From Paenacidovorax monticola (lineage in GTDB: Bacteria; Pseudomonadota; Gammaproteobacteria; Burkholderiales; Burkholderiaceae_C), in NCBI RefSeq assembly GCF_014489595.1, contig NZ_CP060790.1:744001-808000 (forward strand): a DNA stretch of 64,000 nucleotides. Reading direction: 5' to 3'. The position numbers were made by a program, and so were the translations under genes. The notes below the pieces were generated by a model. That model was not told the origin of the DNA. It made no database searches and worked only from the letters and a program-made list of their open reading frames with translations. This document shows, piece after piece, positions 31,935 to 42,024 of this stretch (positions are counted from its first letter, which is position 1; every line of letters starts with the position of its first letter).

Positions 31935-32627
31935 TCAGGGCACGAAGCGGTAGCCGATGCCCGCCTCGGTGACCAGGTGGGCCGGCATGGAGGGATTGGC
32001 CTCGATCTTCTTGCGCAGATTGGCCATGTGCACGCGCACGTAGTGCGTATCCTCGGCATGGCCGGGGCCCCAGACCACCTTGAGCAGTTGCTGGTGCGTG
32101 ATCACGCGGTCGGGTTGCGCGATCAGGTGCGTGAGCAGCTTGTACTCGATGGGTGTGAGGTGCAGCGCCACGCCGTCGCGCTCCACGGCACGGCGCACGA
32201 GGTCCACCGCAATGGCGCCGAAGCGCACCACGGGGTCGCCCCCCGGCGTCTGCTGCTGGCTGCGCCGCAGCTGCGCGCGCACGCGCGCCATCAACTCGCC
32301 CGCGCCAAAGGGCTTCACGAGGTAGTCGTCGGCGCCGGCATCGAGCGCGGCGATCTTGTCGGCCTCGCCGCTGCGCGCCGACAGCACGATCACCGGCATG
32401 GCCGACCAGGTACGCAGGTCGCGGATGAGCTGGACGCCGTCGCCATCGGGCAGGCCCAGGTCCAGCACCACCAGGTCCGGGCGGCGCGTGCCGGCCTCGA
32501 TGAGGCCGCGCTGGAGCCCGCCGGCCTCGTGGACCACGTGGCCCTCGGCTTCGAGCGTGAGCCGCACGAAGCGGCGGATCTCCGCCTCGTCCTCGACGAT
32601 CAGGATGCGGGGGGTGGGGTCACTCAT
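31935..32627 (-). CDS. kdpE: Response regulator KdpE
   Basis: 230 residues from the ATG at 32625-32627. Receiver domain with the acidic pocket VEDE (11-14), phospho-acceptor Asp56 in LVVLDLGLPDGDG and LVKPFGAGEL. The C-terminal OmpR/PhoB winged helix ends LRKKIEANPSMPAHLVTEAG. Partner of the KdpD sensor just upstream. It activates the kdp genes when potassium is scarce. Last gene of the kdp locus, 47 bases behind kdpD. Confidence 0.95.
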   Translation of the reverse strand: MSDPTPRILIVEDEAEIRRFVRLTLEAEGHVVHEAGGLQRGLIEAGTRRPDLVVLDLGLPDGDGVQLIRDLRTWSAMPVIVLSARSGEADKIAALDAGADDYLVKPFGAGELMARVRAQLRRSQQQTPGGDPVVRFGAIAVDLVRRAVERDGVALHLTPIEYKLLTHLIAQPDRVITHQQLLKVVWGPGHAEDTHYVRVHMANLRKKIEANPSMPAHLVTEAGIGYRFVP

Positions 32628-32674
32628 GGGGCATGGATCTTGGCACAGGATGGAGCGGGGGACGGCCGCCGGAT

Positions 32675-35386
32675 TCAGGCCGCTGGCGGCGGCGCCTCGT
32701 CGGCGCCGTCGTCCTCGGGCGGATTGCCGCGCGGCAGGGCGATGGTGAAGGTGGCGCCCGACACGCGCCCGCCGTCCTGGCGGTTGTGCCCCCGGATGGT
32801 GCCGCCATGGGCCTGCACGATGGCGCGGCAGATCGCCAGGCCCAGCCCCACGCCGGGGGTGGCGCTCTCGCGCGCGCCACGCTCGAACTTCTCGAATACC
32901 AGTTCCTCGCGTCCCTTGGGCAGGCCCGGGCCATGGTCGCTCACGGTGAGGAACACCTGCTCGCTGCCCGCGCGCGCCGCGATCTCGATGCCGCCATCCG
33001 GCGGCGTGTACTTGGCGGCGTTTTCGAGCAGGTTGACGAGCACGCGCTCGAACAGCACGGTGTCCAGGTGCAGCAGCGGCAAGCCATCGTCCAGGTGCAC
33101 GCCGATCGGGCGGCCCGCCAGCGTGGGCGCGCAGGCCGCCAGCGCGCTGCCCACCACCTCCTCCAGGGGCTGCCAGGCGCGGTTGAGCTGCACGGCGCCG
33201 GCTTCCAGGCGCGCCATGTCGAGCAGGTTGTTGACCAGCGCGCTCATGCGCAGGGCCGACTGCCGGATGGCGTCGGCCACCTCGCGGTGCGGACCGCTCA
33301 GCGGCGGTGGCGTGAGGCCCAGCGTGTCGGCCAGGCCCACGAGTGCTGCCAGCGGGGTGCGCAGGTCGTGCGAGATGGCGGACAGCAGCGAGTTGCGCAG
33401 GCGCTCGGACTCGATCTGCACCGTGCTCTTCTGCGCCACGTCGATGTAGTGGATGCGCTCGAGCGAAATGGCCAGCAGCGAGGCACAGGTGTCGAGCAGC
33501 CGGCGCTGCTCCGGGCCCAGCAGGCGCATGGGGCCGGGCGCGATCGCCAGCACGCCGCGCAGGCGCATGGGGGCCTTGAGCGGCAGCACCAGGCAGGGGC
33601 TGGAGGGCAGGGTGTCGGTGCCGGGGCCCGCCGCCTCTCCGCGCTCGAAGGCCCATTGCGCCACCGCGAGGTCCAGCGGCGCCGTGCCGCCCGGCAGGGC
33701 CTGCAGCCGGTTGTGCTCGTCGGCGGCGAGCAGCGTGGACTGGGCGCCGAACTCGGCGGCCAGGAAGCGGGCGCCGATCTCGGCCACCTGCTCGGGCAGC
33801 AGCGCGGCGGAGAGGTCGCGCGACATCTCGTAGAGGCTGCGCACGCGGTGCTCGCGCAGCGTGGCGGCCTCGGCCTGCACCTTGAGCCCGGCCGTGAGCT
33901 GGCCGATCACCAGGGCCACGAGCAGCATGACGCCGAAGGTGACGACGTACTGCACATCGCTCACCGCGAACGAGAAGCGCGGCGGCACGAAGAAGTAGTC
34001 GAACAGTCCCACCCCCAGGAAGGCCGCGAACACGGCGGGCGCGCGCCCATAGCGCAGTCCCACGCCCACCACGGCCAGCAGGAACAGCATCACGATGTTG
34101 CTGAGTTCCAGCACGTCCTTGAGCAGGGTGGCCAGCAGCACGGTGAAAGCGCAGGCCGCCGCCGCGGCCGCGAAGCCTTTCCACGGCCAGTCCGCGACCG
34201 GTGCGGGCGCGTGGCGCGGCACGCCGGATGGGCGGCCCGAGGCGCGCAGCGCCACCTGGAGCACGTCGAGGTCGTCGGCCTCCCGCGCGATGCGCTCGGC
34301 CAGCGGGCGCTGCCAGGACCAGCGCGGCGCGTGGCGGCCCACGGCTAGGCGAGCGAGGTTGTGCTCGCGCGCATAGCGCACGAGGGCCGGTGCGGCGTCG
34401 GGGGCCGACAGCGTGGCCGTCGTGGCGCCCAGCTCCTGTGCCAGTTGCAGCACGCGCAGCGGTTGTTCGCGCGCGGCCGGGGGCCGGCGCAGCGTGGCGG
34501 GGGTCTCCACGTGCACGGCATGCCAGGGCACCTCGATCTGGTTCGCCAGGCGTGCGCAGCTGCGCACCACCTGCTCGCCATGCTCGCCCGGGCCCACGCA
34601 GGCCAGCAGGGCTTCGCGGTTGGGCCATACGGGTTGCACGGCGCTGCGGCGGCGGTAGGCCTGCATCTCCTCGTCCACGCGGTCGGCCGTGCGGCGCAGC
34701 GCCAGCTCGCGCAGCGCCAGCAGGTTGCCCTTGCGGAAGAAATGGGCCGCTGCCCGCTCGGCCTGCTGGGGCAAATAGACCTTGCCTGCCTTGAGGCGCT
34801 GCAGCAGCTCGTCGGGCGGCAGGTCCACGACCACGACCTCGTCGGCCTCGTCGAACACGCGGTCGGGCACGGTTTCCCACACGCGGATGCCCGTGATGCC
34901 GCTCACGATGTCGTTGAGGCTCTCGAGGTGCTGCACGTTCATCGTGGTCCACACATCGATGCCGGCCGCGAGCAGTTCCTCGGCGTCCTGCCAGCGCTTG
35001 GGGTGGCGCGAGCCGGGCACGTTGCTGTGGGCGAACTCGTCGAGCAGCACGAGCGCGCCCGGATGTTCCGCACCGAAGCGCAGGGCGGCATCGAGGTCGA
35101 ACTCGGCCAGATCGCGGTCGCGGTAGCGCACGCGCGCCAGCGGCAGGCGCGGCAGGTCGCGCGCCATGGCCTCGGTTTCGGAGCGGCCGTGGGTCTCGAC
35201 CACGCCGATGGAGAGCGGGGCGCCTTGGGCGTGTGCGGCGCGCGCGGCCGCGAGCATGGCGTAGGTCTTGCCCACGCCGGCCGAGGCGCCGAAGAAGATC
35301 TTCAGCCGGCCGCGCCGGGCCTGGGCTTCCTCGTGCTGGACGCGCTGCAGCAGGGCGTCCGGATCGGGGCGTGGGTCGTTGTGCAT
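32675..35386 (-). CDS. kdpD: Potassium-sensing histidine kinase KdpD
   Basis: 903 residues from the ATG at 35384-35386 (MHNDPRPDPDALLQRVQHEE). The frame continues six codons upstream only with a TTG. Layout: KdpD sensor domain with Walker-type GASAGVGKTYAML, a USP-like domain, four closely spaced membrane helices (LFLLAVVGVGLRYGRAPAVF region), a GAF domain, the HisKA helix with SAISHDLRTPLAALVGL (His near 672) and the HATPase ending with GVGLGLAICRAIVQAHGG. Full length and unbroken. Confidence 0.96.
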   Translation of the reverse strand: MHNDPRPDPDALLQRVQHEEAQARRGRLKIFFGASAGVGKTYAMLAAARAAHAQGAPLSIGVVETHGRSETEAMARDLPRLPLARVRYRDRDLAEFDLDAALRFGAEHPGALVLLDEFAHSNVPGSRHPKRWQDAEELLAAGIDVWTTMNVQHLESLNDIVSGITGIRVWETVPDRVFDEADEVVVVDLPPDELLQRLKAGKVYLPQQAERAAAHFFRKGNLLALRELALRRTADRVDEEMQAYRRRSAVQPVWPNREALLACVGPGEHGEQVVRSCARLANQIEVPWHAVHVETPATLRRPPAAREQPLRVLQLAQELGATTATLSAPDAAPALVRYAREHNLARLAVGRHAPRWSWQRPLAERIAREADDLDVLQVALRASGRPSGVPRHAPAPVADWPWKGFAAAAAACAFTVLLATLLKDVLELSNIVMLFLLAVVGVGLRYGRAPAVFAAFLGVGLFDYFFVPPRFSFAVSDVQYVVTFGVMLLVALVIGQLTAGLKVQAEAATLREHRVRSLYEMSRDLSAALLPEQVAEIGARFLAAEFGAQSTLLAADEHNRLQALPGGTAPLDLAVAQWAFERGEAAGPGTDTLPSSPCLVLPLKAPMRLRGVLAIAPGPMRLLGPEQRRLLDTCASLLAISLERIHYIDVAQKSTVQIESERLRNSLLSAISHDLRTPLAALVGLADTLGLTPPPLSGPHREVADAIRQSALRMSALVNNLLDMARLEAGAVQLNRAWQPLEEVVGSALAACAPTLAGRPIGVHLDDGLPLLHLDTVLFERVLVNLLENAAKYTPPDGGIEIAARAGSEQVFLTVSDHGPGLPKGREELVFEKFERGARESATPGVGLGLAICRAIVQAHGGTIRGHNRQDGGRVSGATFTIALPRGNPPEDDGADEAPPPAA

Positions 35387-35426
35387 GGATGAAAGGTTCA
35401 AGGCCGCAGCATAGCGGCCGCCGGGC

Positions 35427-35561
35427 TCATTCGCGGCGGCTGTGGCGGCCCGGACCGCCGCGTCGCGCGCGCCGCTCGGGGGCGCCTGCGAGCCACCAGG
35501 CCAGGGCCAGCGGCAGGGCGATGGCGCCGACCGCGAGCAGCGGAGCCCACAGATCGGTCAT
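35427..35561 (-). CDS. Small membrane protein between kdpC and kdpD
   Basis: 44 residues. The ATG (35559-35561) overlaps the kdpC stop (ATGA), so translational coupling is likely. The sequence [20 protein letters not shown] starts one hydrophobic helix, followed by a strongly basic tail ([16 protein letters not shown]). It is too short to classify. Position and coupling are the reasons to believe it is real, perhaps a Kdp accessory peptide. Confidence 0.55.
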   Translation of the reverse strand: MTDLWAPLLAVGAIALPLALAWWLAGAPERRARRGGPGRHSRRE

Positions 35562-36183
35562 GGCCTGGCGGGCGGGGCCAGCGCGTCGAGCGCCAGGTTG
35601 AGCCGCAGCACGTGGACGCGCGGCTCGCCCAGGAAGCCGAGTACAGGGCCTTCGGCCTGCCGGTCCACGAGCGCGCGCACCACGGCCTCGGGCAGGCCCC
35701 GCGCACGGGCCACGCGGGCCGCCTGGTAGTCGGCCGCGGCGCGGCTGATGTGGGGGTCCAGGCCGCTGGCCGAGGCCGTGACCAGGTCCACGGGCACCGG
35801 GGCCTGGTTGCCGGGATCGGCCGCGCGCAGTGCCTGCACGCGCTCGCGCACGGCATCGGCCAGCGCGGGGTTCGACGGGCCGAGGTTCGAGCCCCCTGAC
35901 GAACCCGCGTTGTAGGCCATGGGGCTGGTGGCCGAGGGGCGGCCCCAGAAGTACTGGGGGCTGGTGAACGACTGGCCGATGAGTTCCGAACCGACGGCTT
36001 GGCCGTTGTGCTCGATCAGGCTGCCGTTGGCCTGTGCGGGAAAGACGGCCTGCGCCACGCCGGTCACGGCAAGGGGGTAGAGCAGGCCCGTCACGGCGGA
36101 CAGGATGACGAACAGGGTCAGCGCGGGGCGCAGCAGGCCAGGCCCTGGGGCCGGCTGGTCTTCGCGGGGCGGAGGATGGGCAT
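35558..36183 (-). CDS. kdpC: Potassium-transporting ATPase subunit KdpC (one-base frameshift)
   Basis: About 208 residues. The ATG at 36181-36183 follows AAGGAG and gives [13 protein letters not shown]. One base missing in the 36143-36150 runs separates it from [20 protein letters not shown], the single membrane helix of KdpC. The periplasmic part shows [40 protein letters not shown] and [20 protein letters not shown], all strongly conserved. KdpC supports the KdpA-KdpB complex. The shorter frame starting at 36094 lacks the helix start. Confidence 0.92.
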
Positions 36184-36205
36184 GGTGGGGTAACTCCTTG
36201 CAATG

Positions 36206-38287
36206 TCAGGCCAGGCCGAGGGCGGCCACGGCCAGGTCGATGGCCTTGATGCCGATGAACGGGACGATCACGCCGCCGAGCCCGTAGAGGGCGAGATTGC
36301 GGCGCAGCAGCGACGCGGCACCCACGGCGCGGTAGCGCACGCCCTTGAGCGCCAGCGGGATCAGGAACACGATCACCAGCGCGTTGAACACCACGGCCGA
36401 GAGGATGGCCGAGCTGGGGCTGGCCAGCTGCATCACGTTGAGCGCCGCGAGCTGCGGGTAGGTGCCCACGAACGCGGCCGGCACGATGGCGAAGTACTTG
36501 GCCACGTCGTTGGCGATGCTGAAGGTGGTGAGCGAGCCGCGCGTCATGAGCATCTGCTTGCCGGTCTCGACGATCTCGATGAGCTTGGTGGGGTTGCTGT
36601 CGAGGTCCACCATGTTGCCGGCTTCCTTGGCGGCCTGCGTGCCCGTGTTCATGGCCACGGCCACGTCGGCCTGGGCCAGCGCGGGCGCGTCGTTGGTGCC
36701 GTCGCCCGTCATGGCGACGAGGCGGCCCGCGGCCTGGTGTTCGCGGATGAGCCGCAGCTTGGCCTCGGGCGTGGCCTCGGCCAGGAAGTCGTCCACGCCG
36801 GCCTCGGCCGCGATGGCGGCGGCCGTGAGCCGGTTGTCGCCGGTCACCATCACGGTCTGGATGCCCATGCGCCGCAGTTCGGCGAAGCGCTCCTTGATGC
36901 CGCCCTTGACGATGTCCTTGAGCTCCACCACGCCGAGCACGCGCGTTCCGTCGGCCACGACGAGGGGCGTGCTGCCGCGCCGCGCCACGTCGTCCACCGT
37001 GGCCTGCAGCGCGCCCGGGAACTGGCCGCCCAGCGCCTGTACATGCTGGCGGATGGCCTCGGCCGCGCCCTTGCGCAACTGGCGCGGGGCGGGGCTGCCC
37101 GCGCCCGGCAGGTCCACGCCGCTCATGCGCGTCTGGGCCGTGAAATGGACGAAGTGGGCGCCCAGGCTTGCCACGTCGCGCTCGCGCAGGTTGAACTTCT
37201 GCTTGGCGAGGACCACGATGCTGCGGCCTTCGGGCGTCTCGTCGGCCAGCGAGGCCAACTGCGCGGCGTCGGCCAGTTCGCTCTCCTTCACGCCGGGCGC
37301 GGGCAGGAAGGCGCTGGCCTGGCGGTTGCCCAATGTGATGGTGCCGGTCTTGTCGAGCAGGAGCACGTCCACGTCGCCCGCGGCCTCGACGGCGCGGCCC
37401 GAGGTGGCGATCACGTTGGCCTGCATCATGCGGCTCATGCCGGCCACGCCGATGGCGCTGAGCAGGCCGGCGATGGTGGTGGGAATCAGGCACACGAGCA
37501 GGGCCACGAGCACCACCAGGCCCACGGGCTGGCCCGTGCCGCTGGCGTGCACGCTGAAGGCCGAGAAGGGCAGCAGCGTCGCCACGACGACGAGGAACAC
37601 GATGGTGAGCGCCACGAGCAGGATGGTCAGCGCGATCTCATTGGGCGTCTTCTGGCGCTTGGCGTTCTCCACCATGGCGATCATGCGGTCCACGAAGGTC
37701 TCGCCGGGGTTCACGGCAACGCGCACCACGATCCAGTCCGAGAGCACGCGTGTGCCGCCCGTGACGGCCGAGAAGTCGCCGCCGGACTCGCGGATCACCG
37801 GGGCCGATTCGCCCGTGATGGCGCTTTCGTCCACGGAGGCCACGCCGTCGATCACCTCGCCGTCGGCGGGAATGGTCTCGCCGGCCTCGACGAGGACGAC
37901 ATCGCCCTTGCGCAGGTTCTCGGCCTCGCGCGGCAGCCACTGCATGGCGGTGCGCGGCACGGCATGGTCGTAGGAGCCTTGCAGGTGCTTGGCCCAGGTC
38001 TGCTTCTTCAGGCCGCGCAGCGAGGCGGCCTGGGCCTTGCTGCGGCCCTCGGCCAGGGCCTCGGCGAAGTTGGCGAACAGCACCGTGAACCACAGCCACA
38101 GCGCCACCAGGGCGGTGAACCGCGTGGGCTGGGCCAGTGCCAGCGCCGTGGTGAAGGCGCTGCCCACGTAGACGACGAACATCACGGGGTTGCGCCACTG
38201 CACGCGTGGGTCGAGTTTCTGGAATGCGTCGAACAGGGCCGGGCGGACCAGGGCCGGGTCGAACAGGGTCAGGGTTTTGCGGGTCAT
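36206..38287 (-). CDS. kdpB: Potassium-transporting P-type ATPase subunit KdpB
   Basis: 693 residues from the ATG at 38285-38287. P-type ATPase features: TGES at 158-161 (dephosphorylation loop), the phosphorylated Asp312 in [12 protein letters not shown], the KGAAEAIR nucleotide-binding lysine region, [21 protein letters not shown] and [20 protein letters not shown]. It hydrolyses ATP to drive potassium uptake through KdpA at the inner membrane. Unbroken, ten bases behind kdpA. Confidence 0.97.
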   Translation of the reverse strand: MTRKTLTLFDPALVRPALFDAFQKLDPRVQWRNPVMFVVYVGSAFTTALALAQPTRFTALVALWLWFTVLFANFAEALAEGRSKAQAASLRGLKKQTWAKHLQGSYDHAVPRTAMQWLPREAENLRKGDVVLVEAGETIPADGEVIDGVASVDESAITGESAPVIRESGGDFSAVTGGTRVLSDWIVVRVAVNPGETFVDRMIAMVENAKRQKTPNEIALTILLVALTIVFLVVVATLLPFSAFSVHASGTGQPVGLVVLVALLVCLIPTTIAGLLSAIGVAGMSRMMQANVIATSGRAVEAAGDVDVLLLDKTGTITLGNRQASAFLPAPGVKESELADAAQLASLADETPEGRSIVVLAKQKFNLRERDVASLGAHFVHFTAQTRMSGVDLPGAGSPAPRQLRKGAAEAIRQHVQALGGQFPGALQATVDDVARRGSTPLVVADGTRVLGVVELKDIVKGGIKERFAELRRMGIQTVMVTGDNRLTAAAIAAEAGVDDFLAEATPEAKLRLIREHQAAGRLVAMTGDGTNDAPALAQADVAVAMNTGTQAAKEAGNMVDLDSNPTKLIEIVETGKQMLMTRGSLTTFSIANDVAKYFAIVPAAFVGTYPQLAALNVMQLASPSSAILSAVVFNALVIVFLIPLALKGVRYRAVGAASLLRRNLALYGLGGVIVPFIGIKAIDLAVAALGLA

Positions 38288-38297
38288 GGCGGATTCC

Positions 38298-40090
38298 TCA
38301 GTACGCCCCAAGTTGCAGGTGCTCGACGACGGGCCCCAGGGCCAGCGCGGGCACATAGTTCAGCAGGCCGACCAGCAGCACGCAGCCGATCAGCAGCACG
38401 ACGAACAGCGGCCCGTGCGTGGGCAGCGTGCCGCCCGTGGCGGCCAGGCGCTTCTTGGCGGCCAGTGCTCCCGCGATGGCCAGCACGGGCACGATCACGC
38501 CGAAGCGGCCGAACCACATGGCCAGCGCCAGCAGCAAGTTGTAGAAGGGCGTGTTGGCCGACAGGCCCGCGAAGGCACTGCCGTTGTTGTTGGCGGCCGA
38601 GGTCAGTGCGTACAGCACTTCCGAGAAGCCGTGGGGCCCCGGGTTCAGGATGCCCGCGCGGCCCGGCTCGGCCAGCACGGCCACCGAGGTGCCCACGAGC
38701 ACGAGCAGCGGCGTGACGAGGATGGCGATCGCCACGAGCTTCATCTCGTGCGACTCGATCTTCTTGCCCAGATACTCGGGCGTGCGGCCGATCATGAGGC
38801 CCGCGATGAACACCGCGAGGATGGCGAACAGCAGCATGCCGTACAGGCCCGCGCCCACGCCGCCGAACACCACCTCGCCCAGTTGCATGAGCACCAGGGC
38901 ACCATGCCGCCCAGCGGCGTGAAGCTGTCGTGCATGGCATTCACGGCACCGCAGCTCGCGGCCGTGGTGATGGTGGCGAACAGGGCCGAGGCGTTGATGC
39001 CGAAGCGCACCTCCTTGCCCTCCATGTTGCCGCCGGCCTGCACGGCGCTCGCGGCCTGGTCCACGCCCAGCGTGGCCAGCACGGGGTTGCCCTGCTGCTC
39101 GAATGCCGTGGTGGCGACCGCGAAGCCCACGAACAGCACCGCCATGGCCGCCAGCACCGCCCAGCCCTGGCGCATGTCGCCCGCCATGCGGCCGAAGACG
39201 AAGCACAGCGCGGCGGGGATGAGGAAGATGGCGAGCATCTCGGCGAAGTTGCTCGCTGCCGTGGGGTTCTCGAACGGGTGGGCCGAGTTCGCGTTGAAGA
39301 AGCCGCCGCCGTTCGTGCCCAGCATCTTGATGGCGAGCTGCGAGGCCACCGGACCCATGGCCAGGGTCTGCGTGGAAGAGGACTTGGCCTCCAGCATGGG
39401 CCGGCCCTGGGCGTCCTGCTGCGGTTGGCCGTCGGCGCCCAGCCGGGGCTCCTGCCAGTGCACGGTCTCGAGCGTCTGCACGTCCTGGTACGGCGAAAGG
39501 TTCTGCACCACGCCCTGGCCCGCGAAGAAGAGCGCGAACACCAGCGACAGCGGCAGCAGCACCCAGAGCGTGGCACGCGTGAGGTCCACCCACACGTTGC
39601 CGATGGCCTGGGCCGAGTGGCGCGCAAAGCCGCGCACCAGCGCCACCACGACCACGAGGCCCGTCGCGGCCGAGAGGAAGTTCTGCACCGTGAGGCCCAG
39701 CATCTGGGTCAGGTAGCTCATCGTCGTCTCGCCGCCGTAGCTCTGCCAGTTGGTGTTGGCCACGAAGCTCACGGCCGTGTTGAGCGCGAGGTCTGGCGCC
39801 ACGGCGCCGAAGCCCTGCGGGTTCAGCGGCAGCGCGCCCTGCAGGCGCTGCAGGCCGTACACGGCCAGCAGGCCCAGCACGTTGAACAGCAGCAGGCCCA
39901 GCGCGTAGGGCAGCCAGCCCATGTCTTCTTCCTCGCGCACGCCGGCCAGGCGCAGCAGGGGCGCCTCGGCACGGCGGCCCCAGGCGAAGCGGCCGTCCAT
40001 CACGGTGCCGATCCAGCGCGCGAGCGGCCAGGCCAGCGCGAGCAGCACGGCCAGGTAGGCCGCGAGCAGCATCCAGGCGTCGGCGCTCAT
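38298..40090 (-). CDS. kdpA: Potassium-transporting ATPase subunit KdpA (one-base frameshift)
   Basis: About 597 residues. The ATG (40088-40090) overlaps the kdpF stop (ATGA). One base missing in the run at 38897-38899 separates FTPLGGMVP from [20 protein letters not shown]. The four potassium-selectivity repeats of the KtrB/TrkH-like fold can be followed (for example [38 protein letters not shown] and [12 protein letters not shown]). It is the ion-binding channel-like subunit of KdpFABC in the inner membrane. Confidence 0.94.
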
Positions 40091-40179
40091 GAAAAGTCCT
40101 CCGGCCGCAGCAGCACGGCAACGAGGTAGACGAGCAGGCCGCCCGCGAGCGCGGCGGCGGCGATGGTCCAGCCGCTCAT
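40087..40179 (-). CDS. kdpF: KdpF subunit of the potassium-transporting ATPase
   Basis: 30 residues, [20 protein letters not shown] continuing to RPEDFS: one membrane helix and the typical LLRPEDF end of KdpF. GGAGG precedes the ATG (40177-40179). The stop overlaps the kdpA start. It stabilises the KdpABC complex. Confidence 0.9.
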   Translation of the reverse strand: MSGWTIAAAALAGGLLVYLVAVLLRPEDFS

Positions 40180-40277
40180 GGCCGGCCTCCGTGGCCCTGC
40201 AGCCGCGCGCAGCCCCGGGCAAAACCCAGGACTGCGAGCCCCAGCAGGGCAATGCATGCGATGTAGACAATGTCCAT
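40176..40277 (-). CDS. Small membrane protein upstream of kdpF
   Basis: 33 residues from the ATG at 40275-40277, [20 protein letters not shown] and then a short Arg/Gly-rich tail with one Cys pair partner region. AAAGGGAG stands at the proper distance, and its stop overlaps the kdpF start (ATGA), so the reading is well supported despite the size. It is a one-helix peptide opening the kdp operon. Comparable short peptides occur before kdpF in other bacteria. Function unknown. Confidence 0.6.
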   Translation of the reverse strand: MDIVYIACIALLGLAVLGFARGCARLQGHGGRP

Positions 40278-40303
40278 GTCTTTCTCCCTTTGACATGGCT
40301 TCG

Positions 40304-40370
40304 ATGCTAGGAACGAGGCCGTCAAGAGGGGGGAAAGATTCGCGGCGGCGGCATCAAGAACGCATCAAGA
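40304..40370 (-). promoter_or_regulatory. kdp promoter region with tandem KdpE-type repeat
   Basis: The nine-base sequence GCATCAAGA occurs twice, at 40351-40359 and 40362-40370 (read on the plus strand), with an 11-base period. Two same-direction sites one helical turn apart are what OmpR-class regulators such as KdpE bind. A possible -10 box TAGCAT lies at 40309-40304, placing the repeat about 55-75 bases before the start and the first kdp ATG about 20 bases after it. No good -35 box is visible, which fits activator-dependent transcription. Confidence 0.5.
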
Positions 40371-40516
40371 CGGCACCGCGCAATCTCTGCTTGGTGCCCT
40401 GGGCATCCGCCTGTAGCATCCGCGCCCGAATCCGCCATGCCCTTGGTTCGCGGGGGCTTCGCGGCCTTCGTTCCCCTTTGTTCTCTGTTTCCCATCCCCA
40501 TCCCTGAGCCTGTTCG

Positions 40517-41821
40517 ATGAAGCCATTTCGCCTTGCCCCGCTGCCAGCCCTGGTCCTGGCCCTTGCCCTGCCCGCTGCCGCGGGTGCCGCAGACATCCTT
40601 CTCACGCCGCCCCCGGGCGGTGGAATGGTCGTGACCGATCCCACGGGCGTGCAGGTGCGGCTGCGGGTGGACGGCTCAGGGGCCGTCGCCATGCCGGGGC
40701 TGGCGGGTGCGTCGGCACCCTACGAGGCCTTGTGCATGGGCACTGGAGGGGCCTTGGGAACCTGCCCGGCGAGCGCCGTGGCCGGGCCCACGGGGCCTGC
40801 GGGCCCGGCTGGCCCCACTGGCCCTGCCGGGCCCACCGGTCCCGTGGGGCCTGCCGGTGCGGCGGGAGCCCAGGGGGCGGCAGGCCCCGCAGGCAGCGCC
40901 GGTCCTGCGGGGCCGATAGGGCCTCAGGGACCGCAAGGCCCCCAGGGGCCGGCAGGGAGTGCCGCCCTGTTCGGCGACGGCTCCGCGGGGGCGCTGACCA
41001 TCGGCTCGGCGAGCGACTGGTCCGCCTCTCCACCCGCGAACCCGCAGTTCACGTCCATCACCATCAATGGCAGCCTGACCGTGCCCAGCGGAACCGTGCT
41101 GCGCGCCACGGGCAACATCGTCGTCGCAGGCAGCCTCACGGTGCTCCCTGCCGCGCGCGACAACGGGGCGGAGCGCCCCATCCGGGCCTGGCCTTCGCCG
41201 CGCCGGCAGCTCCGGCGGGCGGAGCGGGGCTGCCCAAGGGCACGGCGGCTGCGCTGCGGCGCGTGCAGGCCGTGGCGGGCGGCGCTGGGCGTGGCACCGC
41301 TGGTGCCTTGGGGGATCGGGAGGTGGCTCGGTGGCGCTGCTGGCCGGCGGCTCCATCACCATCGGCGGCTCGGGCTCCATCCAGGCCCACGGTGGCAACG
41401 GCACAGCGGCCAGCAGCGGAGCGCAGGACGTGCCCGGTGCTGGCGGCGGTGCCGGGGGCATGTGTTGCTGGCGGCACAGGGCGGGCTGTCGATTGCCGGC
41501 ATGGTGCGGGCCAACGGTGGCGCGGGCTCCACGGGCTGGAATGGCAACGCGGGCAACGGCCTGGGCGTGGGGGCGGAGGCGGCGGCGGGGCGGCATCATC
41601 CATTTGATCGCGCCGAGCGCATCCGTCGTCACCGGTAGCCTGCAAGTCAATGGCGGAGCGGCCGGCATCGACGCGGGCGTGGCGGACCAGTCGGGCGGCG
41701 GTGGCGGTGCCAGTGGGGGGATGGCGGCAATGGAGGCGGCGCGCTGGCGCCGCAGCCGGGTTCTGCCGGGCATGTCATCCAGACCTCCGTGCCAGGCCCG
41801 GAGTCCCTGCTGGCCTACTGA
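40517..41821 (+). CDS. Secreted collagen-like protein (six frameshifts)
   Basis: About 436 residues when six single-base losses in G runs are repaired (41165-41168, 41310-41314, 41454-41458, 41569-41573, 41587-41590, 41715-41720). A signal peptide ([20 protein letters not shown]) precedes a short domain ending near the LCMGTGG segment. A run of Gly-x-y triplets ([17 protein letters not shown]...) of about 70 residues follows. The rest is Gly-rich with beta-like repeats ([40 protein letters not shown]) and ends PESLLAY. Collagen-like triple helices in bacteria make trimeric surface or fibre proteins. Secretion route and role are unknown. Confidence 0.72.
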
Positions 41822-41903
41822 GCCCGCTGGTCCCATGTGCTCCTGAAAAAAGAGCTGAAGGCGCTGATGACATCTGCGCTGGTGTTCTTTTTGCGTTGCG
41901 TGC

Positions 41904-41931
41904 TTGCGCGGTATCCGCGCGGGTGTATAAC
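41904..41931 (+). promoter_or_regulatory. Possible promoter of the YebC paralogue
   Basis: TTGCGC (41904-41909) and TATAAC (41926-41931) are 16 bases apart, about 95 bases before the ATG at 42025. Both boxes match sigma70 moderately. Confidence 0.35.
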
Positions 41932-42024
41932 CGGTGCCCCGGCGCGCGAAGGGCGCGCTCGCGGCAACCAATGACACCGGCGCGGTCCGCGCTGCAACAC
42001 AAGACAAGGCAAGGAACTCGCACC

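Noticed and set aside
40517..41821. Phase variation through G runs in the collagen-like gene
   Set aside because: G-run slippage could switch a surface protein, but six broken runs in one gene, together with the same error in dnaE, purD and hemF, point to sequencing error.
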